From Cellulosilyticum lentocellum DSM 5427 (GTDB lineage: Bacteria; Bacillota; Clostridia; Lachnospirales; Cellulosilyticaceae), in assembly GCF_000178835.2 (NCBI RefSeq), contig NC_015275.1, positions 1 through 64,000 on the forward strand: a stretch of 64,000 nucleotides of DNA, given 5' to 3'. This document shows, piece after piece, positions 43,782-53,870 of the stretch (its first letter is position 1; each line of letters starts with the position of its first letter). Below the pieces are notes generated by a model, which worked only from the letters and a program-made list of their open reading frames with translations, was not told the DNA's origin and did no database searches. A program made the position numbers and the translations under genes.

Positions 43782-44171
43782 ATGAAAAAAGGAATAAAAA
43801 TTATTATTGGGACAATTTGTGGTATAGTGATTATAGGCGTAGGTATTATAGTTGGGGTAACAAAAGATATTCCTGCAATGTGTAATACACCCGTTAACAC
43901 AATTAATATATCAGAGATCCCAGATGGAACCTATGAAGGGAAATTTAAATATAGCAGGTGGTTAAGTGAAGTTGAAGTGAAAGTTAAAGGTGGTAAGATT
44001 ATAGCGATTGAAAGGCTATCAAATCCACTTATACCAGATGTAAGTAAAAATCTCTTTGAACAAATTATAGATAAGCAACAAGTAGATATAGACGCAGTAT
44101 CTGGAGCCACAGCTACTTCTAAAGCCTACTTAAAGTCTGTAGAAATAGCTCTAAGCAAAACAAGAAATTAG
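43782..44171 (+). CDS. Membrane-anchored FMN-binding domain protein
   Basis: A 129-residue protein with one N-terminal membrane segment (residues 5-27) and an outside FMN-binding domain (GTYEGKFKYSRWLSEVEVKVKGGKIIAIERL). It ends with AVSGATATSKAYLKSVEIAL, in which the SGAT[AS]T threonine is the covalent flavin site known from RnfG/NqrC. It probably takes part in extracytoplasmic electron transfer. A flavin-attachment enzyme (ApbE) would be needed; none is in the window. GGGGAGAA precedes the ATG. Confidence 0.85.
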   Translation: MKKGIKIIIGTICGIVIIGVGIIVGVTKDIPAMCNTPVNTINISEIPDGTYEGKFKYSRWLSEVEVKVKGGKIIAIERLSNPLIPDVSKNLFEQIIDKQQVDIDAVSGATATSKAYLKSVEIALSKTRN

Positions 44172-44208
44172 ATCTATAACTAAACTTTCTATTATATATA
44201 GTTAAAAG

Positions 44209-44245
44209 TAGGAGACCTTGCTAGTAAAATTAGAAGGTCGCCTAT
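44209..44245 (+). terminator. Hairpin between FMN-binding gene and MATE gene
   Basis: TAGGAGACCTT (44209-44219) and AAGGTCGCCTA (44234-44244) pair with one mismatch. No T-run follows, so termination is uncertain. Confidence 0.4.
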
Positions 44246-44431
44246 ATGTATTTAATTCAATATTTATATTGCTTTTTAGTCTGAGTATGTGACATACTCA
44301 AAAAGATACATTGTTAATAATATTCACAGAAACACACATAAGAGTAGGGTGTGGTAAAAAGATGAAGAAGTATGAAAGAATAGTATTTCACAGCAAATCT
44401 AAGGAGTAGATTAACAAAGAAGGGAAATGGT

Positions 44432-45799
44432 ATGGGACAAAGAATAGATCTGACAACAGGTTCAATAACAGGAAAACTTATTAAGTTAGCTATACCCATT
44501 ATGGGGGTATCTTTTATTCAAACAGCATATAGTTTGATAGATATGATTTGGATAGGGAAGATAGGGAGTAATGCAGTAGCAGCTGTAGGAACAGCAGGAT
44601 TTTTTACATGGTTAGCAGAAGCCTTTATTATGATTACAAAATTAGGTGTAAGCATTAAGGTTTCTCAAAGTATAGGCAGTAAAGATTATAAGAAAACAAA
44701 GAAGTATATTACTAGTGCACTGCAGATGAATACCATTCTAGCACTCTTATATGGTTTTTTCTTAATCTTATTTAATAAGCAACTTATAGATTTCTTTACT
44801 TTAGGGGATGCCGAGGTCATAAGTATGGCTAGAACATACCTAGTAACAGTTTCAGCAGCAATGCTGTTTTTCTTTACTGGTCCAGTATTTAGTGGGATTT
44901 TTAATGGTTTAGGAGATAGTAAAACACCATTTATTATTAATACTATTGGTCTTATATTTAATATAGTATTCGATCCTGTTCTTATATTTGGATTGTTTGG
45001 TTTTCCTAAGCTAGGTGTATTAGGAGCAGCTCTTGCTACTGTCGTGGCTCAAATGGTAGTAACGTTATGTTTTATAATAGTGATTTTGAAAAGGAAACTA
45101 GATTATTTTGTTCTTAAGGTTTTTGCAAAACCAGATTGGCAAGTTATTAGAGAAATCACACATATAGGTTTACCAGGAGCTATGCAGAGTGGACTATTTA
45201 CAATTTTTTCGATGATTATTGGTCGTATTGTAGCATACTGGGGGCCAGTTCCTATTGCAGCGCAAAAAATTGGTTCGCAGATAGAATCTATCTCGTGGCT
45301 AACAGCAGGAGGATTTTCTACAGCTGTTGCTACTTATGTAGGCCAAAATTATGGTGCAGGTAAAAAGGAACGTATAGGTAAGGGTGTTAAAATTACAATG
45401 TTAATGGCCCTGAGTGTAGGATTATTCTCTACGGTACTGCTGATTTTTGGAAGGGAATTATTAATGAGAATTTTCGTTTCAGAGATAGAAACTATTAAGG
45501 TTGGTATGCAATATCTTCTCATATTAGGGTATTCTCAATTATTTATGTGTGTAGAAATTACAATAACAGGTGCATTTAATGGAATGGGTAGGACGTACTT
45601 ACCTAATTTCACAAGTATACTATTAACAGGGGCACGCATACCATTAGCAATAATACTATGTAGACCATTAGGATTAGATGGTGTGTGGTGGAGTATAAGT
45701 ATAACTAGTATTATAAAAGGTATTGTTTTGGCAAGCACTTATCTGTATTTAAAACATAAGGATAAGTTAATAAGATTAGATAACAAGTTAATTATTTAA
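44432..45799 (+). CDS. MATE family efflux transporter
   Basis: A 455-residue membrane protein with about twelve membrane segments in two similar halves. It shows MATE features such as IPIMGVSFIQTAYSLIDMIWIGKIGSNAVAAVG at the start, VFSGIFNGLGDSKTPFIINTIGLIFNIVFDPVLIFG in the middle and ITGAFNGMGRTYLPNFTSILLTGARIPLAIIL near the end. MATE proteins export drugs or metabolites with Na+ or H+. The substrate is unknown. The ATG follows GAAGGGAAA. The MarR-flavodoxin-FMN group upstream might share control, but promoters are separate. Confidence 0.93.
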   Translation: MGQRIDLTTGSITGKLIKLAIPIMGVSFIQTAYSLIDMIWIGKIGSNAVAAVGTAGFFTWLAEAFIMITKLGVSIKVSQSIGSKDYKKTKKYITSALQMNTILALLYGFFLILFNKQLIDFFTLGDAEVISMARTYLVTVSAAMLFFFTGPVFSGIFNGLGDSKTPFIINTIGLIFNIVFDPVLIFGLFGFPKLGVLGAALATVVAQMVVTLCFIIVILKRKLDYFVLKVFAKPDWQVIREITHIGLPGAMQSGLFTIFSMIIGRIVAYWGPVPIAAQKIGSQIESISWLTAGGFSTAVATYVGQNYGAGKKERIGKGVKITMLMALSVGLFSTVLLIFGRELLMRIFVSEIETIKVGMQYLLILGYSQLFMCVEITITGAFNGMGRTYLPNFTSILLTGARIPLAIILCRPLGLDGVWWSISITSIIKGIVLASTYLYLKHKDKLIRLDNKLII

Positions 45800-46014
45800 A
45801 AAGTGAACTCTTCTGCTTTATTAAATAGAGGCATCTTCACATTATAGCTTTTAAAAGACTATTTTATGAGGAACTATTTATAAAGTGGTAGAGTCTTTTT
45901 ATTAAAAGAGAGAAGAAAAATGAGGGATAGATAGAAAGAATGAGGTATTAAGGAGTATATTTATAGAATCCATTTATATTTCATAAAGAAACTCTAAAAA
46001 GTTAAAAAAAAGTA

Positions 46015-46043
46015 TTGACTTCTTATTAGTAATACTGTAATAT
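46015..46043 (+). promoter_or_regulatory. Promoter of the solitary 16S gene
   Basis: TTGACT (46015-46020), 17-base spacer, TAATAT (46038-46043). It differs from the promoters of the first operon, while the leader from 46107 on is shared. Confidence 0.75.
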
Positions 46044-46106
46044 TATACGAGTCGGCAGCGAAAAAAGCTGCTAACAAAAGGCATTAAGCCTTGATAAACA
46101 AACAAC

Positions 46107-47809
<1,703 letters not shown>

Positions 47810-47840
47810 TTGTTTGTGAACGATATTTAACGATATGATA

Positions 47841-47880
47841 AATAGGCGTAAGCTCAGTGCTTACGCCTATTTTATTTGTT
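47841..47880 (+). terminator. Terminator of the solitary 16S gene
   Basis: AATAGGCGTAAGC (47841-47853) pairs perfectly with GCTTACGCCTATT (47859-47871) around TCAGT and is followed by TTATTTGTT. It shows the 16S transcript is meant to end here. Confidence 0.9.
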
Positions 47881-47911
47881 CCAAACTAGTATTTAATCAA
47901 TATAATTTTGG

Positions 47912-48185
47912 AGGCTTAGTTACTGTGATCCGTAGTACCGTTCCCTAGGATACCTAGAGCATAATAACAAGACCTAGAAAAAGTATTCAGTTGACTATTT
48001 ACCAGTAGGGAACTCATAAAATCAAACCATGTTAGGGGCCCGAATGACTTTATGCTTTGGTTGGTGTAAAAAGTTGAAGTAGTCGAATAAGATAGCTCAC
48101 TTACTAACCAAGACTTACATGACCGCAAGGGGAGGAGCTGACTACAAAAGTAGCTGAGAGGTATCTCTTGGGGTGCTAAAAAGAA
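47912..48185 (+). ncRNA. Candidate structured non-coding RNA
   Basis: By hand count about 41% of bases 47911-48180 are G or C, against roughly 25% in the 60 bases after. No convincing reading frame is present on either strand. A perfect TATAAT at 47901-47906 would place a start near 47912, where the GC-rich part begins. Possible helices: GTTCCCT (47939 region) with AGGGAAC (48007 region), TTGGTTGGT (48058 region) with ACTAACCAA (48102 region), a CC-GCAA-GG GNRA hairpin near 48122, and AGAG-GTAT-CTCT near 48157. It is not rRNA, tRNA, tmRNA, SRP or RNase P by the motifs I know. No clear terminator. The class is unknown. Confidence 0.5.
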
Positions 48186-48455
48186 AAGGTTGTTAGTTTA
48201 GTTTGAAATCTTATTTACTTCACTTATATATATGTGAGTAGGAGGAATTATCCCTAAATAAATTTTAAAATTCTTTAGGGTAATGTTTAAAAACGGATGA
48301 GTAATTATCATCTTTATAGGAGTTAACGTTTTTGCGCCTTAGGATGAAAAATATATTAAAAATTTTTCTTATCATATTATAAAGAAGCAACAAGAAAGTC
48401 TATTTTGCTATACAAAGATATCTAATATAATGTAAAAAATAGGGGGATGAGAAAA

Positions 48456-50240
48456 ATGAAGATAAAGGAAATATTTATTATATATCTTAGCATAAGCATA
48501 GGAGCATTAACAGGCTGCAATGTGCAAGAAAAAACATCTCAAGACATAACCGTTCAAGTTACGGAAGAAAAGACAGTAGTAAAAGACGGAGATGGGATAG
48601 GGGCTAATAAAGCGTTAATTTCACAGGAACCTGATGCAGAGAAAAATGTTATCTTAAATCAGTTGGGATATTTGCCTAATGATATAAAAAAGGTTGTTTT
48701 TAGAGGTGAAAAAGTAGGGGAAAAGTTTAGCGTTATTTCAATAAATACTAATGAAATTGTGTATACAGGAGAAGTGGGTAATAAAATCTATAGCCCAGCA
48801 GCAGATGAGACTAATTATATAGGAGATTTTTCTGAAGTTACTAAGGAAGGTGTATATAAAATTATCACCGATATGTCAGGAGAATCTTATCAATTTAAAA
48901 TAGGTCAAGGAATTTACAAAGAGGCATTTGAAGATGCATTAAGGTTTTTCTATTTACAAAGATGTGGGCAGGATATTTCAAAGGAATATGGAGATACGTG
49001 GGCTCATCAGGCTTGTCATACTGAAATGGCAACAATATATGGTAGTGATAAAAAAATAGATGTTTCTGGAGGTTGGCATGATGCAGGTGATTATGGACGT
49101 TATGTGGTAGCAACGTCTAAAGCGGTGGCGGATTTGCTTTTGGCGTATGAAACTAATAAGGAAGCTTTTGATGATAATCTCAATATACCGGAAAGTGGAA
49201 ATGGTATACCTGATGTATTAGATGAAGCTAGATATCAACTTGTATGGCTTTTAAAGATGCAGAACCAAGAGAATGGAGGAGTATATCATAAGGTGACAGG
49301 AGCTAACTTTCCAGGGTATATCATGCCACAGCTGGAAATATCAGACCTTATTGTTTGTCCAATTTCAACTACGGCTACCGGAGATTTTGCAGCTGTGATG
49401 GCTATGGGACATGAAGCTTATAAAGAAATAGATAGTGAACTAGCAGATGAATGTCTTAGGGCAGCACAAAAAGCATGGGTATATCTGGAGCAGGCTCCTA
49501 ATAGTAATTTTAAAAATCCAACAGGCATTCTGACTGGTGAGTATGGAGATAGCAATGATTTAGATGAAAGACTATGGGCCGCAGTAGAGTTATTTAAAGT
49601 AACTAATGATGAAAAATATCATGATAAGATAAAAGGGATTGTAAAAGATATAAATAGACTTGATTGTAGATACGGCTGGCAAGGTGTGGCCGAATATGCT
49701 ATTGATACTTATATTAATCTACCAAATGCAGATGATGGAGTACTTCAGGTTTTAAAAGAGAATCTAAAGATGACAGGGGACTTTTTTCTTTCTGCAGCAA
49801 AACAAGATGGATATAATGTGTATAATAAAGAGGATATATATTACTGGGGAAGTAATATGAATGTACTAAGTTTAGCGCTTCTTTATGCACATGCCAGTGA
49901 GATATTTGATGAACAGGAATATATAGAATATGCTAATGAACAGATCAATTATTGTTTTGGAAAAAATCCAATGGCTATGTCTTATGTAACAGGATATGGA
50001 ACAGTGTATCCTAAATTCCCTCACCATAGACCTTCTGTAGCCCAGGAAAAGACGATTCCAGGTATGATTGTAGGAGGACCTAATACAGGAAGAGAAGATA
50101 ATATTGCTAAACAAGATTTAGAAGCAGCACCAGCTACTAAATGCTACATTGATAATAGAGAGAGTTACTCAACAAATGAAGTCGATATTTATTGGAATTC
50201 TACACTGATTTATGCATTGGCAAAACTAGGAAGAGTATAA
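48456..50240 (+). CDS. Lipoprotein glycoside hydrolase family 9 (cellulase-type)
   Basis: Hydrolyses beta-1,4-glucan or its oligosaccharides at the cell surface. The 595-residue product starts with a lipoprotein signal (MKIKEIFIIYLSISIGA, lipobox LTGC), then a linker, an N-terminal Ig-like CelD_N domain (about 65-150: NVILNQLGYLPNDIKKVVFRG), and the (alpha/alpha)6 GH9 domain with catalytic Asp in GGWHDAGDYGRYV, a substrate-binding HHRPSV and catalytic Glu near STNEVDIYWNSTLIYAL. No dockerin or CBM, so it is membrane-bound, not part of a cellulosome. ATG 48456 fits AGGGGG at good spacing; the ATG at 48447 is too close. Confidence 0.93.
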   Translation: MKIKEIFIIYLSISIGALTGCNVQEKTSQDITVQVTEEKTVVKDGDGIGANKALISQEPDAEKNVILNQLGYLPNDIKKVVFRGEKVGEKFSVISINTNEIVYTGEVGNKIYSPAADETNYIGDFSEVTKEGVYKIITDMSGESYQFKIGQGIYKEAFEDALRFFYLQRCGQDISKEYGDTWAHQACHTEMATIYGSDKKIDVSGGWHDAGDYGRYVVATSKAVADLLLAYETNKEAFDDNLNIPESGNGIPDVLDEARYQLVWLLKMQNQENGGVYHKVTGANFPGYIMPQLEISDLIVCPISTTATGDFAAVMAMGHEAYKEIDSELADECLRAAQKAWVYLEQAPNSNFKNPTGILTGEYGDSNDLDERLWAAVELFKVTNDEKYHDKIKGIVKDINRLDCRYGWQGVAEYAIDTYINLPNADDGVLQVLKENLKMTGDFFLSAAKQDGYNVYNKEDIYYWGSNMNVLSLALLYAHASEIFDEQEYIEYANEQINYCFGKNPMAMSYVTGYGTVYPKFPHHRPSVAQEKTIPGMIVGGPNTGREDNIAKQDLEAAPATKCYIDNRESYSTNEVDIYWNSTLIYALAKLGRV

Positions 50241-50308
50241 GAAAATTATAGGTGTTAATGTAATAATATTTTAATACTTAGGAAGTTAAGAAGAATATTG
50301 TTATGTAA

Positions 50309-50349
50309 AAAAATAAACATATCATAAATGTGATATGTTTATTTTTAAA
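50309..50349. terminator. Bidirectional terminator
   Basis: AAAATAAACATATCA and TGATATGTTTATTTT form a perfect stem with a 6-base loop and A/T tracts on both sides. It lies between the GH9 gene (plus) and the 180-residue gene (minus). Confidence 0.75.
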
Positions 50350-50417
50350 TGAAATGATTGAATATAGGTTAGCTTGTTTATAATTTAAACAAAGAAAACA
50401 AAATCTAAGGAATTATC

Positions 50418-50960
50418 TTAAAAGATAAGATGTTCTTCTGTTAAAGGTGTGGTTTGAGAATTGATTTGGACAGCTTTGATAAGTTTAAAAAGTTCTCTTT
50501 TAGTATATTCTGTTTGACGATCAAAAGAGCGCATACTCATATAGCCAGCAAGCACACATAGGGCTACTAAGGGTAAGAAGACTAGATCCATAAAAAGAGA
50601 CTGAGGAGCTACAATTGTTAAAACAATAGCTGTCAGAAATAAAATCATCCCAATTATACATTCGATGTAGAATAAAGCTAATGTAATCGGATGAAATCGT
50701 TGTTCAATATGGATGATATGGTCATCTTCGGCATTCTTAGTTCCTATTGTAATAAGGTTAAAGCCACTTCTTTTATTAAGATTACTTTTTCGATGTAATA
50801 CCTTATAAATTTCAAAATGTCCTTCGCCAACATTGCTAATAAAGGGACAGTGCCTTTTATCAAATATGCTTTCTGTAGTTTGATTACTGAGAGTATTTTT
50901 AACCTCATCAAAGGATAAACAAGAGTATACTGTAAAAGTCCTAGAGGGTATAAATTTCAT
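50418..50960 (-). CDS. Two-segment membrane protein, function unknown
   Basis: A 180-residue protein. Residues 1-90 form a soluble part (IPSRTFTVYSCLSFDEVKNTLSN...GHFEIYKVLHR...HIEQRFHPIT), followed by two adjacent membrane helices (about 92-115 and 120-143) and a basic then polar tail. It resembles small proteins of unknown function in other clostridia by architecture only. AAGGAGG precedes the ATG at 50960. It faces away from the divergent lacI-type gene. Confidence 0.65.
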   Translation of the reverse strand: MKFIPSRTFTVYSCLSFDEVKNTLSNQTTESIFDKRHCPFISNVGEGHFEIYKVLHRKSNLNKRSGFNLITIGTKNAEDDHIIHIEQRFHPITLALFYIECIIGMILFLTAIVLTIVAPQSLFMDLVFLPLVALCVLAGYMSMRSFDRQTEYTKRELFKLIKAVQINSQTTPLTEEHLIF

Positions 50961-51179
50961 ATAATTACCTCCTTTAAATAATAATTCTTCATAGTGAGAT
51001 TATAACAGAAGTTAAGTGTGTTTTAGTGTTAAGATGTCATAAAGCTTGTAATAAGGGGTTTGGTACAAACTATCATAAAAGAGTATGCTATTAATATAAG
51101 TATAGTGCATAAAATATTGAGTATATCTGTAAAAAGCGTATTAATAAAATTAAAGGGAGAGACTATAGGAGGAAAGACA

Positions 51180-52166
51180 TTGAATATTAGTGAAATAGCA
51201 AAGATAGCAGGCGTATCTAGTGCAACAGTATCTAGATATTTAAATAATGGGTATGTAAGTGAAGATAAAAAAGAAAAGATAAGAATGATTATAGAGCAAA
51301 CAGGTTATGTTCCATCTTCTCAAGCTCAAATGTTAAGAACAAGAAAAACTAAGCTAATAGGTGTCATTTTACCTAAGATAAGTTCGGAAACGATTGGAAA
51401 GGTTGTTGATGGTATTAGTGAGAAGTTAGCCAGTTCAGGGTATCATATTATCCTTGCTAATACAGATAATAATATAGAAAATGAGTTGGAGTATTTAAAT
51501 ATCTTTAGAAATAATCAAGTAGATGGGCTGATTTTTATTGCTACGATTATTAATAATAAACATAAAAAATTATTAAAGGAAATGCCCATACCAGTTGTCA
51601 TTATCGGTCAAGAGTTAGAAGGATATTGCTGCGTTTATCATGACGATTATAATGCTGCTAAATCTTTGGTTAATGAAATAATTGGGGTGGGGTGCAAAAA
51701 GCTTGCTTATATTGGAGCACCCTCAAAGGATAAGGCGGCAGGATTAAGTAGAAAGAAAGCCTTTCTTGAAGCAATCGAGGCTAATAGTGAAAAAGTAGAA
51801 GCTGTAGCTTTAGAAGAAGGGCCTTTTTCTATGGAATCAGGATATGAACTGGCAAAGAAAGTGTTGAAAGATCACCCGGAAATAGACGGTATTTTTTGCG
51901 CTACAGATACAATTGCAGTAGGTGCCATTGAGGCTATTAAAGAAGTGGGAAAAGCTATTCCAGAAGAAATCTCAATAGTAGGTATGGGAGATACTAAGCT
52001 TTCTAAGGTTGTTTCGCCAAAACTTACTACGGTGAAGTACTATTACAGGATCAGTGGAGTCGAAGGAGCAAGTATGCTACTAGATATGATTGAACAAAAT
52101 CAAACATATAATAAGAAAATTAAATTGGGTTATGAAATAATTGGAAGAGAATCTGTAAAAATATAG
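51180..52166 (+). CDS. scrR: LacI-family repressor of sucrose genes (ScrR-like)
   Basis: A 329-residue regulator: an N-terminal LacI helix-turn-helix (NISEIAKIAGVSSATVSRYLNNGYVSEDKKEKI) and a periplasmic-binding-like sensor domain (GVILPKISSETIGKVVDGISEKLASSGYHIILANTDN...GIFCATDTIAVGAIEAIKEVG). I chose TTG 51180, with AGGAGGA six bases upstream; translation back to 51060 would add a 40-residue piece with no homology and no ribosome site. Its place before the sucrose genes and the two operators at 52258 and 52349 suggest it represses them. Confidence 0.88.
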   Translation: MNISEIAKIAGVSSATVSRYLNNGYVSEDKKEKIRMIIEQTGYVPSSQAQMLRTRKTKLIGVILPKISSETIGKVVDGISEKLASSGYHIILANTDNNIENELEYLNIFRNNQVDGLIFIATIINNKHKKLLKEMPIPVVIIGQELEGYCCVYHDDYNAAKSLVNEIIGVGCKKLAYIGAPSKDKAAGLSRKKAFLEAIEANSEKVEAVALEEGPFSMESGYELAKKVLKDHPEIDGIFCATDTIAVGAIEAIKEVGKAIPEEISIVGMGDTKLSKVVSPKLTTVKYYYRISGVEGASMLLDMIEQNQTYNKKIKLGYEIIGRESVKI

Positions 52167-52219
52167 TATTGCCAGGCAAAGTGCACAAATGAATAACGAG
52201 ATTTTGTTTAAATAATTAG

Positions 52220-52248
52220 TTTATAAATACAGTAAAATACCGTATAAT
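52220..52248 (+). promoter_or_regulatory. Promoter of the sucrose operon
   Basis: A perfect -10 TATAAT (52243-52248) with a weak -35 TTTATA (52220-52225) 17 bases away. The first LacI operator sits right over the expected start. Confidence 0.6.
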
Positions 52249-52257
52249 AAAACCAAT

Positions 52258-52277
52258 ATATGAAATCGATTTCATAT
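52258..52277. promoter_or_regulatory. LacI-type operator O1
   Basis: A perfect 20-bp palindrome, ATATGAAATCGATTTCATAT, with the central AAATCGATTT and CG core typical of LacI-family sites. Confidence 0.8.
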
Positions 52278-52348
52278 GTATTAATAATTATACAAGTTGA
52301 ATTAAAATAATATCAGTTAGGATATTGTTTTGTTTAAAACAATACAAT

Positions 52349-52364
52349 GTAAAATCGATTTCAC
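52349..52364. promoter_or_regulatory. LacI-type operator O2
   Basis: GTAAAATCGATTTCAC, sharing the AAATCGATTT core with O1 (14 of 16 positions palindromic). Its centre is 89 bp from O1, so a DNA loop is possible. It lies just before the scrA ribosome site. Confidence 0.75.
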
Positions 52365-52385
52365 TATGACAGCGAGAGGACAACT

Positions 52386-53744
52386 ATGGATTATAAACAA
52401 GCTGCCCTAAAAGTTCTAGAAGGAATCGGGGGCAAGGACAATCTCGTATCAGGTGCACATTGCGCTACAAGATTACGTTTAGTATTAGCAGATAATAGTC
52501 ATTTAAATAAAAAGGCTAATGAAGCAGTAGATGGTGTTAAAGGTGTTTTTGAAGCACAAGGACAAGTACAAATTATTTTTGGGACAGGAATAGTTAATAA
52601 AGTCTTTGATGAGTTTTCAAAAGCGGCAAAAATAGAAACAGCCACAAAGGAAGAAGTGAAACAAGTAGCAATAGCTAAAATTAGTCCATTTAAACGTGCT
52701 ATTAAAACGCTAGGTGATGTTTTTGTACCTATTATTCCAGATATTGTAGCTAGTGGGTTGTTAATGGGACTATTAGAAGGTTTAGGTAAGGTATTTCCTA
52801 GTTTAGCAGCCGCTGATACATTTACATTACTTTCATTGTTTGATAATGTGGCTTTTGTTTTCCTGCCTATTTTAATTGCAATTAGTACAGCTAAAGTATT
52901 TAGTGGGAACTTATTTTTAGGTGCAGTTATTGGGATGATTATGATTCACCCAAACCTCATTAATGCATGGAATGTAGCAGGTATGGAGAGCATACCGCAG
53001 TTTTCAGTATGGTTTGGTTTGTATGATATTGGACAAGTGGGATACCAAGGACATGTTATTCCGATTGTTATCTCTGTATGTTTTATGAGTAAGTTAGAGA
53101 AGAAACTGCATCAATTTGTACCAGAGGTAATTGATTTATTTGTAACACCACTTATAACAGTATTAGTAACAGGATATCTTGCTTTAACTGTAATAGGCTC
53201 GGTGTTTGCATTTGCTGAGAACTGGGTATTAGTAGGTGTACAGTGGCTTATTGCAATTCCATTTGGTATTGGTTCGTTTTTAATGGGTGGAGCATATGCT
53301 AAAACAGTAGTATCAGGTGTTCATCACATGTATAATGTTATTGAGGCGGGAATGATTAGTGCAGATGGTATTAATACATGGATGCCAATTGCTTCAGTTG
53401 CGAACGTAGCACAAGGAGCAGTAGCACTAAAAGTAAGAGATAAAAAAATTAAAGCACTGACAATTCTAGCATCCTTATCAGCATTTCTAGGTATCACGGA
53501 ACCTGCAATCTTTGGGGTTAATATCCGTTATATGAAACCGTTTATTGCTGGTTCAATTGGTGGAGCGTGTGGAGCTTTAGTAGCTTCTATCTTTAATGTG
53601 GGAGCAACAGCTTATGGTGTAACAGGCATATTTGGATTTTTAATAACAACTAATTCAGCTTTTGGTTATTTATTAACTTTAGTTGTAGCAGCATCAGTAG
53701 CGTTCGTTATTTCTTGGGTGCTTGGAGTAGATGAGAATAGATAG
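52386..53744 (+). CDS. scrA: Sucrose-specific PTS transporter subunit IIBC
   Basis: Takes up sucrose and phosphorylates it to sucrose-6-phosphate. Residues 1-90 are the EIIB domain with the phosphorylated Cys26 in SGAHCATRLRL; residues 105-450 are the EIIC domain with about ten membrane segments (KTLGDVFVPIIPDIVASGLLMGL; GITEPAIFGVNIRYMKPFI). At 452 residues there is no EIIA part, so a separate EIIA-Glc-type protein must donate phosphate. Specificity is inferred from the family and the sucrose-6-phosphate hydrolase next door. AGAGGA precedes the ATG. Confidence 0.92.
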   Translation: MDYKQAALKVLEGIGGKDNLVSGAHCATRLRLVLADNSHLNKKANEAVDGVKGVFEAQGQVQIIFGTGIVNKVFDEFSKAAKIETATKEEVKQVAIAKISPFKRAIKTLGDVFVPIIPDIVASGLLMGLLEGLGKVFPSLAAADTFTLLSLFDNVAFVFLPILIAISTAKVFSGNLFLGAVIGMIMIHPNLINAWNVAGMESIPQFSVWFGLYDIGQVGYQGHVIPIVISVCFMSKLEKKLHQFVPEVIDLFVTPLITVLVTGYLALTVIGSVFAFAENWVLVGVQWLIAIPFGIGSFLMGGAYAKTVVSGVHHMYNVIEAGMISADGINTWMPIASVANVAQGAVALKVRDKKIKALTILASLSAFLGITEPAIFGVNIRYMKPFIAGSIGGACGALVASIFNVGATAYGVTGIFGFLITTNSAFGYLLTLVVAASVAFVISWVLGVDENR

Positions 53745-53806
53745 ACAAAAATAAATAAGTATAGTTCAGCTACAAACAGATTTGATTTTTGTTTAAAAAA
53801 TATATA

Positions 53807-53844
53807 AGGACTGTCACATATCAAATTTGAGTGTGTCAGTCCTT
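53807..53844 (+). terminator. Intercistronic hairpin between scrA and scrB
   Basis: AAGGACTGTCACA (53807-53819) and TGTGTCAGTCCTT (53832-53844) pair with one mismatch, followed by TATAGC. The lack of a T-run suggests partial termination or mRNA processing rather than a full stop. Confidence 0.5.
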
Positions 53845-53870
53845 TATAGCATAAGAAGGGAATTTAGAAG

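Noticed and set aside
47916-48128. A 70-residue open frame on the minus strand
   Set aside because: It has no ribosome site, low-complexity composition unlike its neighbours and lies fully inside the GC-raised candidate RNA. I treat it as chance.
47881-48200. A decayed 23S or 5S gene following the solitary 16S
   Set aside because: I compared the stretch with landmark segments of the intact 23S and 5S in the window and found no shared blocks.
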